From Arthrobacter sp. AQ5-05 (lineage in GTDB: Bacteria > Actinomycetota > Actinomycetes > Actinomycetales > Micrococcaceae), in assembly GCF_003287975.1 (NCBI RefSeq), contig NZ_QMKQ01000016.1, forward strand, positions 42,383 through 106,382: a stretch of 64,000 bases of DNA, given 5' to 3'. Every line of letters begins with the position of its first letter. The stretch's first letter is position 1. The position numbers and the translations under genes are program-made. Below are positions 7,904 to 19,107 of this stretch, piece after piece. The notes beneath the pieces are model-generated. The model had not been told where the DNA came from. It was given only the letters and a program-made list of their open reading frames with translations, and searched no databases.

Positions 7904-10614
7904 GTCGCCCGGTGGTCCGCGCTGGACCGGACAACTTGCTTGCTGGCCACACGCGCACCTCCCGGCCCCAGGGGCCCGGCAACGCTGAACCGAGAAGCGC
8001 GCCGATGCACATGGTGGGGCCCTCCGCGTTTGCGGCTTGTCGGTGCCCTGCGCTCCGATCTTGAAAAGAACCAGCTCTTGGCAATTTCGACCAAGACGAG
8101 GTACACCACCGTCAGCCCAAGCAGCGACAGGAAGAACGGGGCAGGCAACGGATCAAAACCCAGCAGGCCAGCCACCGGTGACAAGGGGATAAAAATGCCC
8201 AGCGCGACCACTCCCAAGGCGGACCCAAGCAGTCCCATCGAGGGTCGGCTGCGAAGGAACGGCACACGGCGGGTCCTGATCGCAAAAATGATCAGAGTTT
8301 GCGTCGCGATGGATTCAATGAACCAACCGGCCCGAAACTCGCCTTGAGCCGCATGGAATGCGAAGATCATCAGGCTGAAGGTCGCAAAATCAAAGAGCGA
8401 ACTGATCGGTCCGAACAGGAGCATGAAGCGCCGAATAAGGGAGATGTCCCAATGCGAGGGTGCGAACATCTGTTCCTTGTCCACGTTGTCCCCGGGGATG
8501 GCAAGCTGTCCGGTGTCATAGAGCAGGTTGTTGAGCAGGATTTGCCCCGGCAGCATGGGCAGGAAACTCAAGACAACGGAGGCTGTAGCCGCACTGAACA
8601 TGTTCCCGAAATTGCTTGAGGTTCCCATCAACACATATTTCATGGTGTTGGCAAAGATCCTCCGTCCGTCTCGGACTCCTTCGGCCAGGACGCCCAGGTC
8701 CTTGTCCATCAGGACAATGTCGGCCGCGTCCTTCGCAACGTCCGTAGCGCTGTCAACAGAGATTCCTACGTCTGCCTTGTGAAGTCCGAGGGCGTCGTTG
8801 ACGCCGTCCCCCAGGAATCCGACGGCGCTTCCGTCTTGCCGCAGAAGCCTGATAAGTCTTGCCTTCTGTTCGGGGGAAACCCTGGCAAAGATGTTTGCGT
8901 CCCGGGCAGCAACGATCAAATGCTCATCCGTCATCGCGTCCATCTGGATTCCGGTCAGGGTTCCGCCCAATACCAGGCCCAGCTCCCGACACACCTTCTC
9001 GGCCACCCTGGCGTTGTCCCCCGTGGCGATCTTCACCGTGATGCCCAACGCTGCCAGCTCCACGAGCGACTCCTTGGCATTCGGCTTCGGGTTGTCCTGG
9101 AAGGTAAGGAATCCGGCCAGGCGCAATCCCCGTTCGTCGGCGATTCCAAGTCCGGGCAGGTTGACGGTGGCACGGGTAGCCACAGCGACCACTCTCGCGC
9201 CCTGATCGTATAGTTCATCAAGTCGGGAATGCGCATCGGGAGGGACGTCGACACACAAGCGCATGAGATCTTCCGGGGCACCCTTGCTGATGATGCGTTG
9301 GTTCCCGGCCGGGTCCGACACCAGAACACTGGACATCCTGCGTTGGTGGTCAAAGGGAACAATGTCCACCCGCTTCCAGCTGCCCGGCACAAATTCACGG
9401 GCTGCCGGAGCATTCCATAACGCGGTGTCCAAGGGATTGTGTCCTTCCGTGGAGACCACTGCACCGGAAAAGTCCATTTCCGTGGAGACCAGTCCCAGGA
9501 CGAACAGTTCCGCAACGGAGAGGTCCGGAAGCACCGGCAGTGCCTTCGAGAAGCCGATGCGACCCTCGGTCAGGGTCCCGGTCTTGTCGGTGACCAGCAC
9601 GTCCATGTCTCCCAGGTCTTCGATGCAGACCAGACGTTTGACCAGGACATTCCGTCTGGCCAACATCCTGGTCCCGGTGGCTAGGCAGGTGCTTACCACT
9701 GCGGGCAACAGCTGGGGCGTTATGCCCACCGCAATCGCCAGGGAGAACAGCAATGACTCGATGAACGGACGGCCAAGTAGCAGGTTCGCGATGAAGATGA
9801 GCGTAGTCAGGACGACCGCCACCTGCAGAAGAAGGTACGAGAAACGCTTGAGGCCTTGCTGGAATTCGGTTTGCGGCTGTCCTTCCCCCAAACCCAAGGC
9901 GATTTGGCCAAACTCGGCGCGGCCGCCCGTGGCCACAACCACGCCGGTGCAACTGCCGAATTGGATGACGGTTCCCATGAAGGCGCACGAACTCATGTCC
10001 CCAACGGAAACCTCACCGCCAACGGGGGCAGGATCCTTTCGAACCGGCAGTGATTCCCCCGTGAGGATGCTTTCGTCGCACGACATCTCGTCACAAACCA
10101 AGAGCCTGATATCGGCAGGCACGATAGCGCCCAAGAATAGCCGGACGACATCGCCGGGAACCAACCTCACAACGTCGAGTTGGCGCTCCTTGCCATCCCG
10201 CAGGGCCACAACGGTGTGGGTCACGCGTTTGTGAAGTGCCTCCGCTGCGCGTTCAGCCCGGAATTCGCTGCTGAAACCCAATCCGATACTGACCGCCAAG
10301 ATCACGGCAATAACCACCGAGTTGGTGATGTCCCCCAGAAAGACGGATAAACCGGCAGTGGCCAATAGGAGCATGAGGATCGGACTACGCAGTTGCCTCC
10401 ACAGCACAGCCCAAGGCTGTGCCTTATGGGTTCGCAATGCGTTGGGGCCCACCACGGCTAGCCGTCGTGCCGCTTCCGGCTCGCCCAGCCCCACCTTGGT
10501 CGTGTCCAGGTCAAGCAGGACACGTTCCGTTGGCCGGCGGGCGGCGTCTTGGATCGAAAGTGCCGGGCTCGCCGCCATTCCCAGTCCGGCTACTTGGACC
10601 CCCGCCGGCTTCAT
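7900..10614 (-). CDS. MgtA-type magnesium-transporting P-type ATPase
   Basis: A 904-residue type IIIB P-type ATPase, predicted to import Mg2+. The actuator TGES is at about residues 185-188, and the phosphorylated Asp is D343 in DKTGTLT. It has the hinge GDGVNDALGL and ten predicted membrane helices, with the C-terminal membrane block LPGQILLNNLLYDTGQ characteristic of MgtA/MgtB. The N-terminus carries the usual cytoplasmic region and the C-terminus a basic tail. The start ATG overlaps the stop of the preceding universal stress gene (ATGA at 10611-10614), so the two form a coupled pair. Transcription probably begins in the gap to xfp, which holds a DosR-like palindrome. Confidence 0.9.
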   Translation of the reverse strand: MKPAGVQVAGLGMAASPALSIQDAARRPTERVLLDLDTTKVGLGEPEAARRLAVVGPNALRTHKAQPWAVLWRQLRSPILMLLLATAGLSVFLGDITNSVVIAVILAVSIGLGFSSEFRAERAAEALHKRVTHTVVALRDGKERQLDVVRLVPGDVVRLFLGAIVPADIRLLVCDEMSCDESILTGESLPVRKDPAPVGGEVSVGDMSSCAFMGTVIQFGSCTGVVVATGGRAEFGQIALGLGEGQPQTEFQQGLKRFSYLLLQVAVVLTTLIFIANLLLGRPFIESLLFSLAIAVGITPQLLPAVVSTCLATGTRMLARRNVLVKRLVCIEDLGDMDVLVTDKTGTLTEGRIGFSKALPVLPDLSVAELFVLGLVSTEMDFSGAVVSTEGHNPLDTALWNAPAAREFVPGSWKRVDIVPFDHQRRMSSVLVSDPAGNQRIISKGAPEDLMRLCVDVPPDAHSRLDELYDQGARVVAVATRATVNLPGLGIADERGLRLAGFLTFQDNPKPNAKESLVELAALGITVKIATGDNARVAEKVCRELGLVLGGTLTGIQMDAMTDEHLIVAARDANIFARVSPEQKARLIRLLRQDGSAVGFLGDGVNDALGLHKADVGISVDSATDVAKDAADIVLMDKDLGVLAEGVRDGRRIFANTMKYVLMGTSSNFGNMFSAATASVVLSFLPMLPGQILLNNLLYDTGQLAIPGDNVDKEQMFAPSHWDISLIRRFMLLFGPISSLFDFATFSLMIFAFHAAQGEFRAGWFIESIATQTLIIFAIRTRRVPFLRSRPSMGLLGSALGVVALGIFIPLSPVAGLLGFDPLPAPFFLSLLGLTVVYLVLVEIAKSWFFSRSERRAPTSRKRGGPHHVHRRASRFSVAGPLGPGGARVASKQVVRSSADHRAT

Positions 10615-11081
10615 GTTCCGATCGATTCTTCCGTTGGTGGTTGCGACGGTGAATGGACCACGAGCACCGGACACTTTGCATGCTCCGCACACGCCGAGCT
10701 GACGGATCCGAGCAACAAGCCGGCGAATCCTCCATGACCGCGCGAACCGACGACCAGCATGCAGGCTGAAGCGCTTCGCTCAATCAGGATGCGCGCGGGC
10801 ATGCCCTGGCAGCACTGCGCAAACAGGCCCTCAGGCATATTGTTTCCGAAGGCCTCGGCCAGGGAATCGTCCATCACCTGTTGCGCGTCTGTCTCCGGAT
10901 TCCAGGTCGGGGATGCATAGGCACCCCAGGCGTTTTCAAAATGCCACACGTTGACGGCAACGACTACCGCCCCGAGGGAAGGAGCCAGCTTGGCTGCCCA
11001 TTTGAGGGCTTCCACGGAACCGGCAGATCCATCTACTCCCACCAGGATGTGTGCACGATCAATGCTGGCCATGTCTTCCAT
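10611..11081 (-). CDS. Universal stress protein (UspA family), copy 1
   Basis: A 156-residue single-domain Usp. It shows the N-terminal strand HILVGVDGS and the ATP-binding pattern G-2x-G-9x-G-S in VGSRGHGGFAGLLLGSVSSA, so ATP binding is likely. The start is taken at 11081; a second ATG at 11072 is possible, and ribosome sites are weak for both. It overlaps the downstream mgtA by 4 bp and diverges from phosphoketolase. Universal stress proteins are heavily represented in hypoxia regulons of actinobacteria; the exact role of this copy is unknown. Confidence 0.9.
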   Translation of the reverse strand: MEDMASIDRAHILVGVDGSAGSVEALKWAAKLAPSLGAVVVAVNVWHFENAWGAYASPTWNPETDAQQVMDDSLAEAFGNNMPEGLFAQCCQGMPARILIERSASACMLVVGSRGHGGFAGLLLGSVSSACAEHAKCPVLVVHSPSQPPTEESIGT

Positions 11082-11201
11082 CGTTCTACCGTTCGTCGTC
11101 AACGCGGCACGGGGCAAACGACATGTCATGAGCCAGGGGCCACCGCCGAGACCATCCGTCCCCGGATATCAATCATTGGCCCTGTGCGACGCTGCCGAAC
11201 A

Positions 11202-11215
11202 GGGTACAACGTCCC
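11202..11215. promoter_or_regulatory. DosR-like palindrome between usp-mgtA and xfp
   Basis: GGGTACAACGTCCC within AGGG...CCCT. It has GGG-N8-CCC geometry and the right half GTCCC, as in mycobacterial DosR boxes. It lies 121 bp from the usp start and 112 bp from the phosphoketolase start, so it could serve either or both divergent units. Confidence 0.55.
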
Positions 11216-11326
11216 TAACCGTCCTGCCGGATCCGTGCAACAGTGGAAGCACCGCAGCATCCGCCACTCGATTCGAAGCACCGGTCGGGTGAATCCGGAT
11301 CAGGCAACGGCCACTTGGAGCAGTCC

Positions 11327-13819
11327 TTGAAGAATCGGTTCAATCCCGTCGATCCCCCGGCAGTGCAGGCTCCGGTCCCGGCCATGGATGCAGGAGAGCT
11401 CGACCTCCTGAACCGGTACTGGAATGCGGCAAATTACCTGACCGTTGCCCAGATCTACCTCCAGGACAATGCGTTGCTGCGCGTTCCATTGGCCGCTGGA
11501 CACATCAAGCCGCGGCTGCTGGGGCATTGGGGAACGAGTCCCGGATTGTCCATGATCTATGTGAATCTCAATCGGCTCATCCGCATGACCGGCGCCCAGG
11601 TCCTGTTCATGACCGGTCCCGGACACGGCGGACCCGCAGTGGTAGCCAACCTGTATCTGGAAGGAACCTATTCCGAGATCTACCCCGAGGTCGGCCGGGA
11701 TCTTCCGGGGCTGCAACGGCTGGTCCGTCAGTTTTCCACTCCGGGCGGCATCCCCAGCCATGTAGGGCCGGCCACACCCGGTTCCATCCACGAAGGCGGG
11801 GAGTTGGGCTACTCGCTGGCACATGCAACCGGTGCCGCAATGGACAACCCCGACCTCATAGTCGCCTGCGTGGTCGGCGACGGGGAAGCCGAAACGGGCC
11901 CATTGGAAGGAGCATGGAAGGCTCCTTCGTTCCTGAACCCTGACCGGGATGGGGCCGTCCTGCCGGTTCTGCACCTCAACGGTCACAAGATTTCCGGTCC
12001 CACGATCCTGGGCCGGCGTTCCGACAGCCAAGTCATGGCGCTGTTGCGCGCTCACGGCTGGGAACCGGTCATGGTCACCGGTGACGACCCTGCCCTTGTA
12101 CATACGAGCCTTGCCCGGGCCCTCGCCGACTCCCACACCCGGATCATCCAGATCCAGGAGCGGGCCCGCAGTCGTGGAAACACAGGGCCTGCCCCGTGGC
12201 CTGCCATCGTCATGCGCACCCCAAAGGGCTGGTCGGGCCCGGCTTTCGTGGATGGAGTCCCGATCGAGGGCACGTTCCGTGCCCACCAGGTTCCGTTGGG
12301 CTCGGTCCGGGAGAATCCCGCCCACTTGGCTCAGCTGGAATCCTGGTTGCGCTCCTACAAACCGGAAACGCTCTTTGATGAGGACGGACGGCTGGTTCCG
12401 GAACTTGCGGCACTCGCCCCCCAGGGGCACTTGCGCATGGGCGCCAATCACTGGGCCAACGGCGGTTCGTCGGCCCCGCTGCCGCTGCGGCCGCTGGAAG
12501 ACTATGCCCTCAAGGTGGGTGCTCCGGGTTCCACCAAACACGAAACCACCAGGCCGTTGGGTGAGATGTTTCGCGACATCTATGCCGATACGGCCCAGGA
12601 TCCCCGGTTCAGGCTGTTCAGCCCGGATGAGACCAACAGCAATCGACTTGGTGCCGTCTTCGAGGTCACCGACAGGTGCCTGATGACTCCGTCGTTGGAC
12701 GGCGATGACCATTTGTCCCGGAACGGCCGCGTCATGGAGGTCCTTTCGGAGCACCTCTGTCAGGGCTGGCTCGAAGGCTACGTCCTCACCGGACGATATG
12801 GATTCTTTGCCACCTATGAAGCGTTTGCCATGGTGAGCGCCTCCATGACCGTCCAACACGCCAAATGGCTCCAGCACGCCCGTGAACTACCCTGGCGGCA
12901 CCCCGTGCCCAGCCTGAACATCCTGCTCACATCGACGTGTTGGCGCAACGACCACAATGGCTTCAGCCACCAGGGACCGGGCCTGATCGACACCGTGCTG
13001 TCCCTGTCCGGCTCGGTGGTCCGGGTCTATCTTCCCCCGGACTCCAACACCTTGTTGGCCACGGCCGAACACGTCCTACACAGCAATGGCCACCTGAACC
13101 TGGTCGTCGTGGACAAGCAACCCCACCCCCAATACCTGAATCTGGAGGAGGCCCGCCGACACGCCGCAGCCGGTGCCTCGATCTGGCGGTGGGCGGGCAA
13201 CGAGGATTCACCCGGAAACACGATCAGCGGCCGGAGCACAAGGACCGGCACCGAATCATCCGTCACGGCTGCCGACGGGCAGTTGCCGCAGGCCGAGCCG
13301 GACATCGTCCTGGCCTGCGCCGGCGATGTCCCTACCGAGGAGACGCTCGCCGCGGCATGGTTGTTGCAGCGCTATGTACCCGGGCTGCGGGTCCGGGTGG
13401 TCAATGTGATGGATGTGTTCGTGCTTCCGCCCCATGCCGTCCATCCCCATGGGCTCACCGACGCCGGTTTCGAAGGCCTGTTCACCGCTGAGCGCGATGT
13501 TGTCGTGGCATGGCATGGGTACGCCCGAGCCATACACCAACTGCTGCACGGACGCTCGAATCCGGGCCGTTTCCACGTCCGCGGCTACAACGAACAAGGA
13601 ACTACGACGACGCCGTTCGACATGGTGGTCCTCAACCGCATGAGCCGCTACCACCTTGCCCTCGAGGCGTTGAACCGGGTCGACGGCCAGTTCGACGGCG
13701 CCCTCGAACTGGTGGAGCACTGCCGGGCCATGCTCGTGAAACACGAAGCCTACATTCGCCGGCATTTGGAGGACATGCCCGAAATCCGCGACTGGGTCTG
13801 GTCCCCGCCTCGGGGCTGA
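11327..13819 (+). CDS. xfp: Phosphoketolase (xylulose/fructose 6-phosphate)
   Basis: An 830-residue thiamine-diphosphate enzyme that cleaves xylulose 5-phosphate or fructose 6-phosphate with phosphate to acetyl phosphate plus an aldose phosphate. Family blocks are clear: GHWGTSPGLS, GPGHGGPAVV, PGSIHEGGELGY, the ThDP motif GDGEAETGP, HLNGHKI, FSPDETNSNR, GRYGFFATYE, DHNGFSHQGPG and the C-terminal YNEQGTTTTPFDM. I start at TTG 11327 because GGAG lies seven bases before it and the length then fits the family; a GTG at 11243 would add 28 poorly conserved residues. With ackA this gives ATP from sugars without respiration. The gene converges with ligD. Confidence 0.93.
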   Translation: MKNRFNPVDPPAVQAPVPAMDAGELDLLNRYWNAANYLTVAQIYLQDNALLRVPLAAGHIKPRLLGHWGTSPGLSMIYVNLNRLIRMTGAQVLFMTGPGHGGPAVVANLYLEGTYSEIYPEVGRDLPGLQRLVRQFSTPGGIPSHVGPATPGSIHEGGELGYSLAHATGAAMDNPDLIVACVVGDGEAETGPLEGAWKAPSFLNPDRDGAVLPVLHLNGHKISGPTILGRRSDSQVMALLRAHGWEPVMVTGDDPALVHTSLARALADSHTRIIQIQERARSRGNTGPAPWPAIVMRTPKGWSGPAFVDGVPIEGTFRAHQVPLGSVRENPAHLAQLESWLRSYKPETLFDEDGRLVPELAALAPQGHLRMGANHWANGGSSAPLPLRPLEDYALKVGAPGSTKHETTRPLGEMFRDIYADTAQDPRFRLFSPDETNSNRLGAVFEVTDRCLMTPSLDGDDHLSRNGRVMEVLSEHLCQGWLEGYVLTGRYGFFATYEAFAMVSASMTVQHAKWLQHARELPWRHPVPSLNILLTSTCWRNDHNGFSHQGPGLIDTVLSLSGSVVRVYLPPDSNTLLATAEHVLHSNGHLNLVVVDKQPHPQYLNLEEARRHAAAGASIWRWAGNEDSPGNTISGRSTRTGTESSVTAADGQLPQAEPDIVLACAGDVPTEETLAAAWLLQRYVPGLRVRVVNVMDVFVLPPHAVHPHGLTDAGFEGLFTAERDVVVAWHGYARAIHQLLHGRSNPGRFHVRGYNEQGTTTTPFDMVVLNRMSRYHLALEALNRVDGQFDGALELVEHCRAMLVKHEAYIRRHLEDMPEIRDWVWSPPRG

Positions 13820-13875
13820 AACCCCTCGCAGGTAAAGGACCATCACTGTCCTGGTCCTGCGGCGTTCAAGACAGA

Positions 13876-13913
13876 TTCCCGCTAGCGCCGAAGGGTTCGC
13901 CCCCGGGCGGGAA
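13876..13913. terminator. Hairpin between convergent xfp and ligD genes
   Basis: Arms TTCCCGC (13876-13882) and GCGGGAA (13907-13913) enclose a 24-base loop. No T-tract follows on either strand. Its place between two convergent stops suggests a shared terminator, but this is weakly supported. Confidence 0.35.
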
Positions 13914-13928
13914 GCATCTGCGGCTGGT

Positions 13929-14798
13929 TCATAGTCCCGGCACGATTCCTGCTTCGATCCGTGCCAGCACCTCACGATAGTCCAGCTGGGCCAGATCCAC
14001 CGCGTCGATCTCCTCCCAACGCCGCGGTGCAGCCACGGTCGGGAGCGCCGAGCCTCGCAAGGAGTATGGAACAACCGTCGTCTTTCCCGGCCAGTTTTGG
14101 CTCCAGTCGACCAGCACCTTTCCCCGACGCAATTCCTTGTCCATGCGGCTGACCACCATCTCCGGATATTCACTTTCCAAGGACATGGCCAGTTCATGTG
14201 CCAGGCGTGCGACCTCGTCCGACGTCCTCTTTCCGTCAAGCTCGGCATACACGTGCAAGCCCTTGCGTCCGCTGGTGACAGGGAGGGAGACGACGCCCAT
14301 TTGGGCAAGCGATTCCTTGACAAGGAGGGCCACGGCGGCGCACTCGGGCAAGCCTGCACCTTCTCCCGGGTCCAGATCCAGCACCATGCGGTCGGGGTGC
14401 TGCGGAGTGCCATCCGGGGAAAATCGCCATTGCGGCGCGTGGATCTCGAGGGTCGCAGTCTGGGCAAGCCATACCAATGTCCGGGCATCGTTGACCATCG
14501 GATAGATATTCACATGATCCTTGTGCTGCATTCTTTGGCGCAGTACCCACTCGGGCGTGGAGGCATCAAGATTCTTCTGGAAGAAGCTCTTGCCGGGATC
14601 TGTGCCGGTTCCCACTCCGTCAACCCATCGTTTACGGGTTGCGGGCCGGTCCCTGGCCCATGGGATCATTACCGGGGCTACTTGCATGTAGTACATGGCC
14701 ACATCCAGCTTGGTGGTACCGGTTTCCGGATAGAGAACCTTCCCGGGGTGCGTGAAACGGACAGCTCCACCGTCCACATGCAATTCCTGCGCGCTCAT
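13929..14798 (-). CDS. Stand-alone LigD-type primase-polymerase
   Basis: A 289-residue archaeo-eukaryotic-primase-type polymerase domain, the module that in LigD fills gaps during Ku-dependent end joining. The metal-binding DLDP is at residues 141-144, the nucleotide motif SGRKGLH at 176-182 and the third motif DWSQN at 231-235, so catalytic residues look complete. There is no ligase or nuclease domain in the chain and no Ku or ligase gene in the window. The ATG at 14798 is preceded by GGGG six bases away. A short open frame with a better ribosome site ends on this start codon (ATGA). Role in the island is probably DNA repair in stressed or resting cells (inference). Confidence 0.88.
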   Translation of the reverse strand: MSAQELHVDGGAVRFTHPGKVLYPETGTTKLDVAMYYMQVAPVMIPWARDRPATRKRWVDGVGTGTDPGKSFFQKNLDASTPEWVLRQRMQHKDHVNIYPMVNDARTLVWLAQTATLEIHAPQWRFSPDGTPQHPDRMVLDLDPGEGAGLPECAAVALLVKESLAQMGVVSLPVTSGRKGLHVYAELDGKRTSDEVARLAHELAMSLESEYPEMVVSRMDKELRRGKVLVDWSQNWPGKTTVVPYSLRGSALPTVAAPRRWEEIDAVDLAQLDYREVLARIEAGIVPGL

Positions 14799-14908
14799 GG
14801 TGAGCCCCGGGTTCCACAACGGTTCGGGTTACCGACAGCTTGGCTTTGAGGCCGTCCGCATCCGGGTCCCTGGCCAACCACGGTCTCGAGCCCGGCACCG
14901 TCGTTCAT
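14795..14908 (-). CDS. Possible 37-residue leader ORF overlapping the ligD start
   Basis: An ATG at 14908 preceded by GGAAAGGTGAT opens a 37-codon frame that ends in TGA overlapping the LigD ATG by 4 bp. The product is Gly-rich with two Cys and matches no family I know. The overlap is the kind that couples translation, so it may be a leader peptide. It may also be chance in GC-rich DNA. Confidence 0.25.
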   Translation of the reverse strand: MNDGAGLETVVGQGPGCGRPQSQAVGNPNRCGTRGSP

Positions 14909-15135
14909 TCGAGGATCACCTTTCCTCTGCGATCATTGACTCTCGATTCTGATGCCGGGATCGACAGATGTCCAGAGCTATCACGAGCCGAATAGCTTGT
15001 CCGGCCCCGCCGCCGCCCTATGCCCTGGGCCACCATCAGGGCTACGCTGTCGATCATGTTACTGGTCTGTTCTGGGGTTCCCGTCCTCGGTTGCTTCCTC
15101 CGTCCGGCCGAAGCATCCAAGCCCAGGAGTGAACC
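14909..15135. other. Divergent gap between ligD and the AarF-type gene
   Basis: About 230 bp that must hold the two outward promoters. I see no clear DosR-like palindrome or hairpin in it. AGGAGTGAACC just before 15136 is the ribosome site of the next gene. Confidence 0.4.
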
Positions 15136-16782
15136 GTGACCTCGCACTTTGAACGCTATGCTGAAGTTGCGGAAATCCTCGTCAGGCATGGTTTCGAATC
15201 GTTGGTGAACGTTCTAGGACTGGAACGGCTGCAGTTGCGTTCGATACCACGCTCGTCCGGACCGTTGAGTAATCCGGATCGCCTGGTTCTGGCCTTGGAA
15301 GAGCTGGGGCCCGCCTTCATCAAACTTGGGCAAGTGCTTTCCACGCGGCCGGACCTACTTCCGCCAAACTACCTTGCGGCGCTTTCCAGGCTCCAAGACG
15401 GTACACTTCCCGTTCCGTCAAACATCATTCGTTCCTTGATCACACAGGAATTGGGCGCATCTCCCGAGGAAGTGTTTGCCGACTTCAGTGATGCTCCCTT
15501 GGCCAGCGCGTCCATCGGCCAAGCCCATGCCGCGACCCTGCACAACGGCACCGCTGTGGTCGTCAAGGTTCGGCGGCCCGGCGTTGTCTCACAGGTGCAG
15601 GAAGACCTGGAGATCCTGCAAAACCTGGCCCACCAGGCAAGCCGCAATTGGAGCGCCGTGGCGGACTACAACGTGGAGTCGATAGCGGCTGCCTTTGCGG
15701 CAACGCTTCGGGCCGAGTTGGACTACCTCAAGGAAGGCCAGAACGCAGAGAGGTTTGCCAACAACTTTGCCGGAGACGCAAGTATCCACATTCCAAAGGT
15801 CTTCTGGGAAACCACGACGTCCCGGGTCCTGACGATCGAAAGGATCCACGGACTGAAGATCGATGATGCAAAGATCCGCGCCATGCCCGTGGCCGCACGG
15901 GACCAATTGGCCGAGCAGGCCACACGAGCAATCGCGCAAATGATCTTCGATGATGGGTTCTTCCACGCAGACCCACACCCCGGAAATCTGTTCGTTGAAT
16001 CCACCGGGTGTATTGGGTTGATCGATTTTGGAATGGTTGGCGAGCTGAGCGAGCGTCTCCGAGACCAACTCGGCAAGCTACTCCTTGCGTTCAGCAGGAA
16101 TGACGCCGACCGGATTTCCCGCTGCCTGATTCAGCTCTCGATCAACACGAACACCACAAACCGGGAACGACTCGTGCAGGACATCGGACACTTCATGCGG
16201 CAATATCAGGGCAAGCTTCTTGGCGAAGTCCAGCTCTCGTCCCTCGTCACCGAGCTCCTCGCCATCCTGCGCACCCACCGGCTTCAATTGCCCAGCGAAA
16301 TGGCGATGCTGGCAAAGATGATCCTGATGACCGAAGGCATGGGCGTTCGGCTCAATCCCGAGTTCAATCTCGGTGAGGTGCTCAAGCCCTATGCGGGCAG
16401 GCTGGCCCTCGAACGGCTCAATCCGCGCAGACTACCTGGCATGCTCAAGCAGTGGGGATTGGATGCTGCGGACCTCGGCGCCGACCTGCCCGAACTCCTG
16501 GAGCGCGTGCTTCGAAACCTCGACGACGGCCCCGAGGTGCGACTCCGTTCCGACGACCTCCTGCCGTTGCTTGCCCGGGCGGAACGCATCGGAAATCGGC
16601 TCGTGGCAGGCATGATTCTCGCAGCGTTCATCCGCGGAATCGGGGATCTAACAACTGCTGACCGTGATCGATTGAATTCGTGGCAAAACTGGTTGCTTGC
16701 CGGCGGTCTCGGCGCCATGGGGGCCATGGGCGGTTACCTGGCGTGGACTTCCAGACCGAAGGCACGACGCCCCGGGCCGTAG
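15136..16782 (+). CDS. ABC1/UbiB (AarF) family atypical kinase-like protein
   Basis: A 548-residue protein of the UbiB/ADCK family. The diagnostic KxGQ motif reads FIKLGQVLSTRPDLLP near residue 57, and later blocks are HADPHPGN and DFGMVGEL, the catalytic-loop and metal-binding equivalents. One or two hydrophobic stretches at the C-terminus (AGGLGAMGAMGGYLAW) could anchor it in the membrane. UbiB proteins act in quinone-lipid metabolism or stress resistance in other bacteria; the role here is not known. GTG start with AGGAG five to six bases ahead. It is followed, in convergent orientation, by the DosS-like kinase. Confidence 0.88.
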   Translation: MTSHFERYAEVAEILVRHGFESLVNVLGLERLQLRSIPRSSGPLSNPDRLVLALEELGPAFIKLGQVLSTRPDLLPPNYLAALSRLQDGTLPVPSNIIRSLITQELGASPEEVFADFSDAPLASASIGQAHAATLHNGTAVVVKVRRPGVVSQVQEDLEILQNLAHQASRNWSAVADYNVESIAAAFAATLRAELDYLKEGQNAERFANNFAGDASIHIPKVFWETTTSRVLTIERIHGLKIDDAKIRAMPVAARDQLAEQATRAIAQMIFDDGFFHADPHPGNLFVESTGCIGLIDFGMVGELSERLRDQLGKLLLAFSRNDADRISRCLIQLSINTNTTNRERLVQDIGHFMRQYQGKLLGEVQLSSLVTELLAILRTHRLQLPSEMAMLAKMILMTEGMGVRLNPEFNLGEVLKPYAGRLALERLNPRRLPGMLKQWGLDAADLGADLPELLERVLRNLDDGPEVRLRSDDLLPLLARAERIGNRLVAGMILAAFIRGIGDLTTADRDRLNSWQNWLLAGGLGAMGAMGGYLAWTSRPKARRPGP

Positions 16783-16828
16783 TGATGCGCTGCGCCTCTC
16801 AATCAAGATTGGGATGGCCTTCTGCCCG

Positions 16829-19081
<2,253 letters not shown>

Positions 19082-19107
19082 CTATCCCTAGCTCCCAAGG
19101 ATCCATC

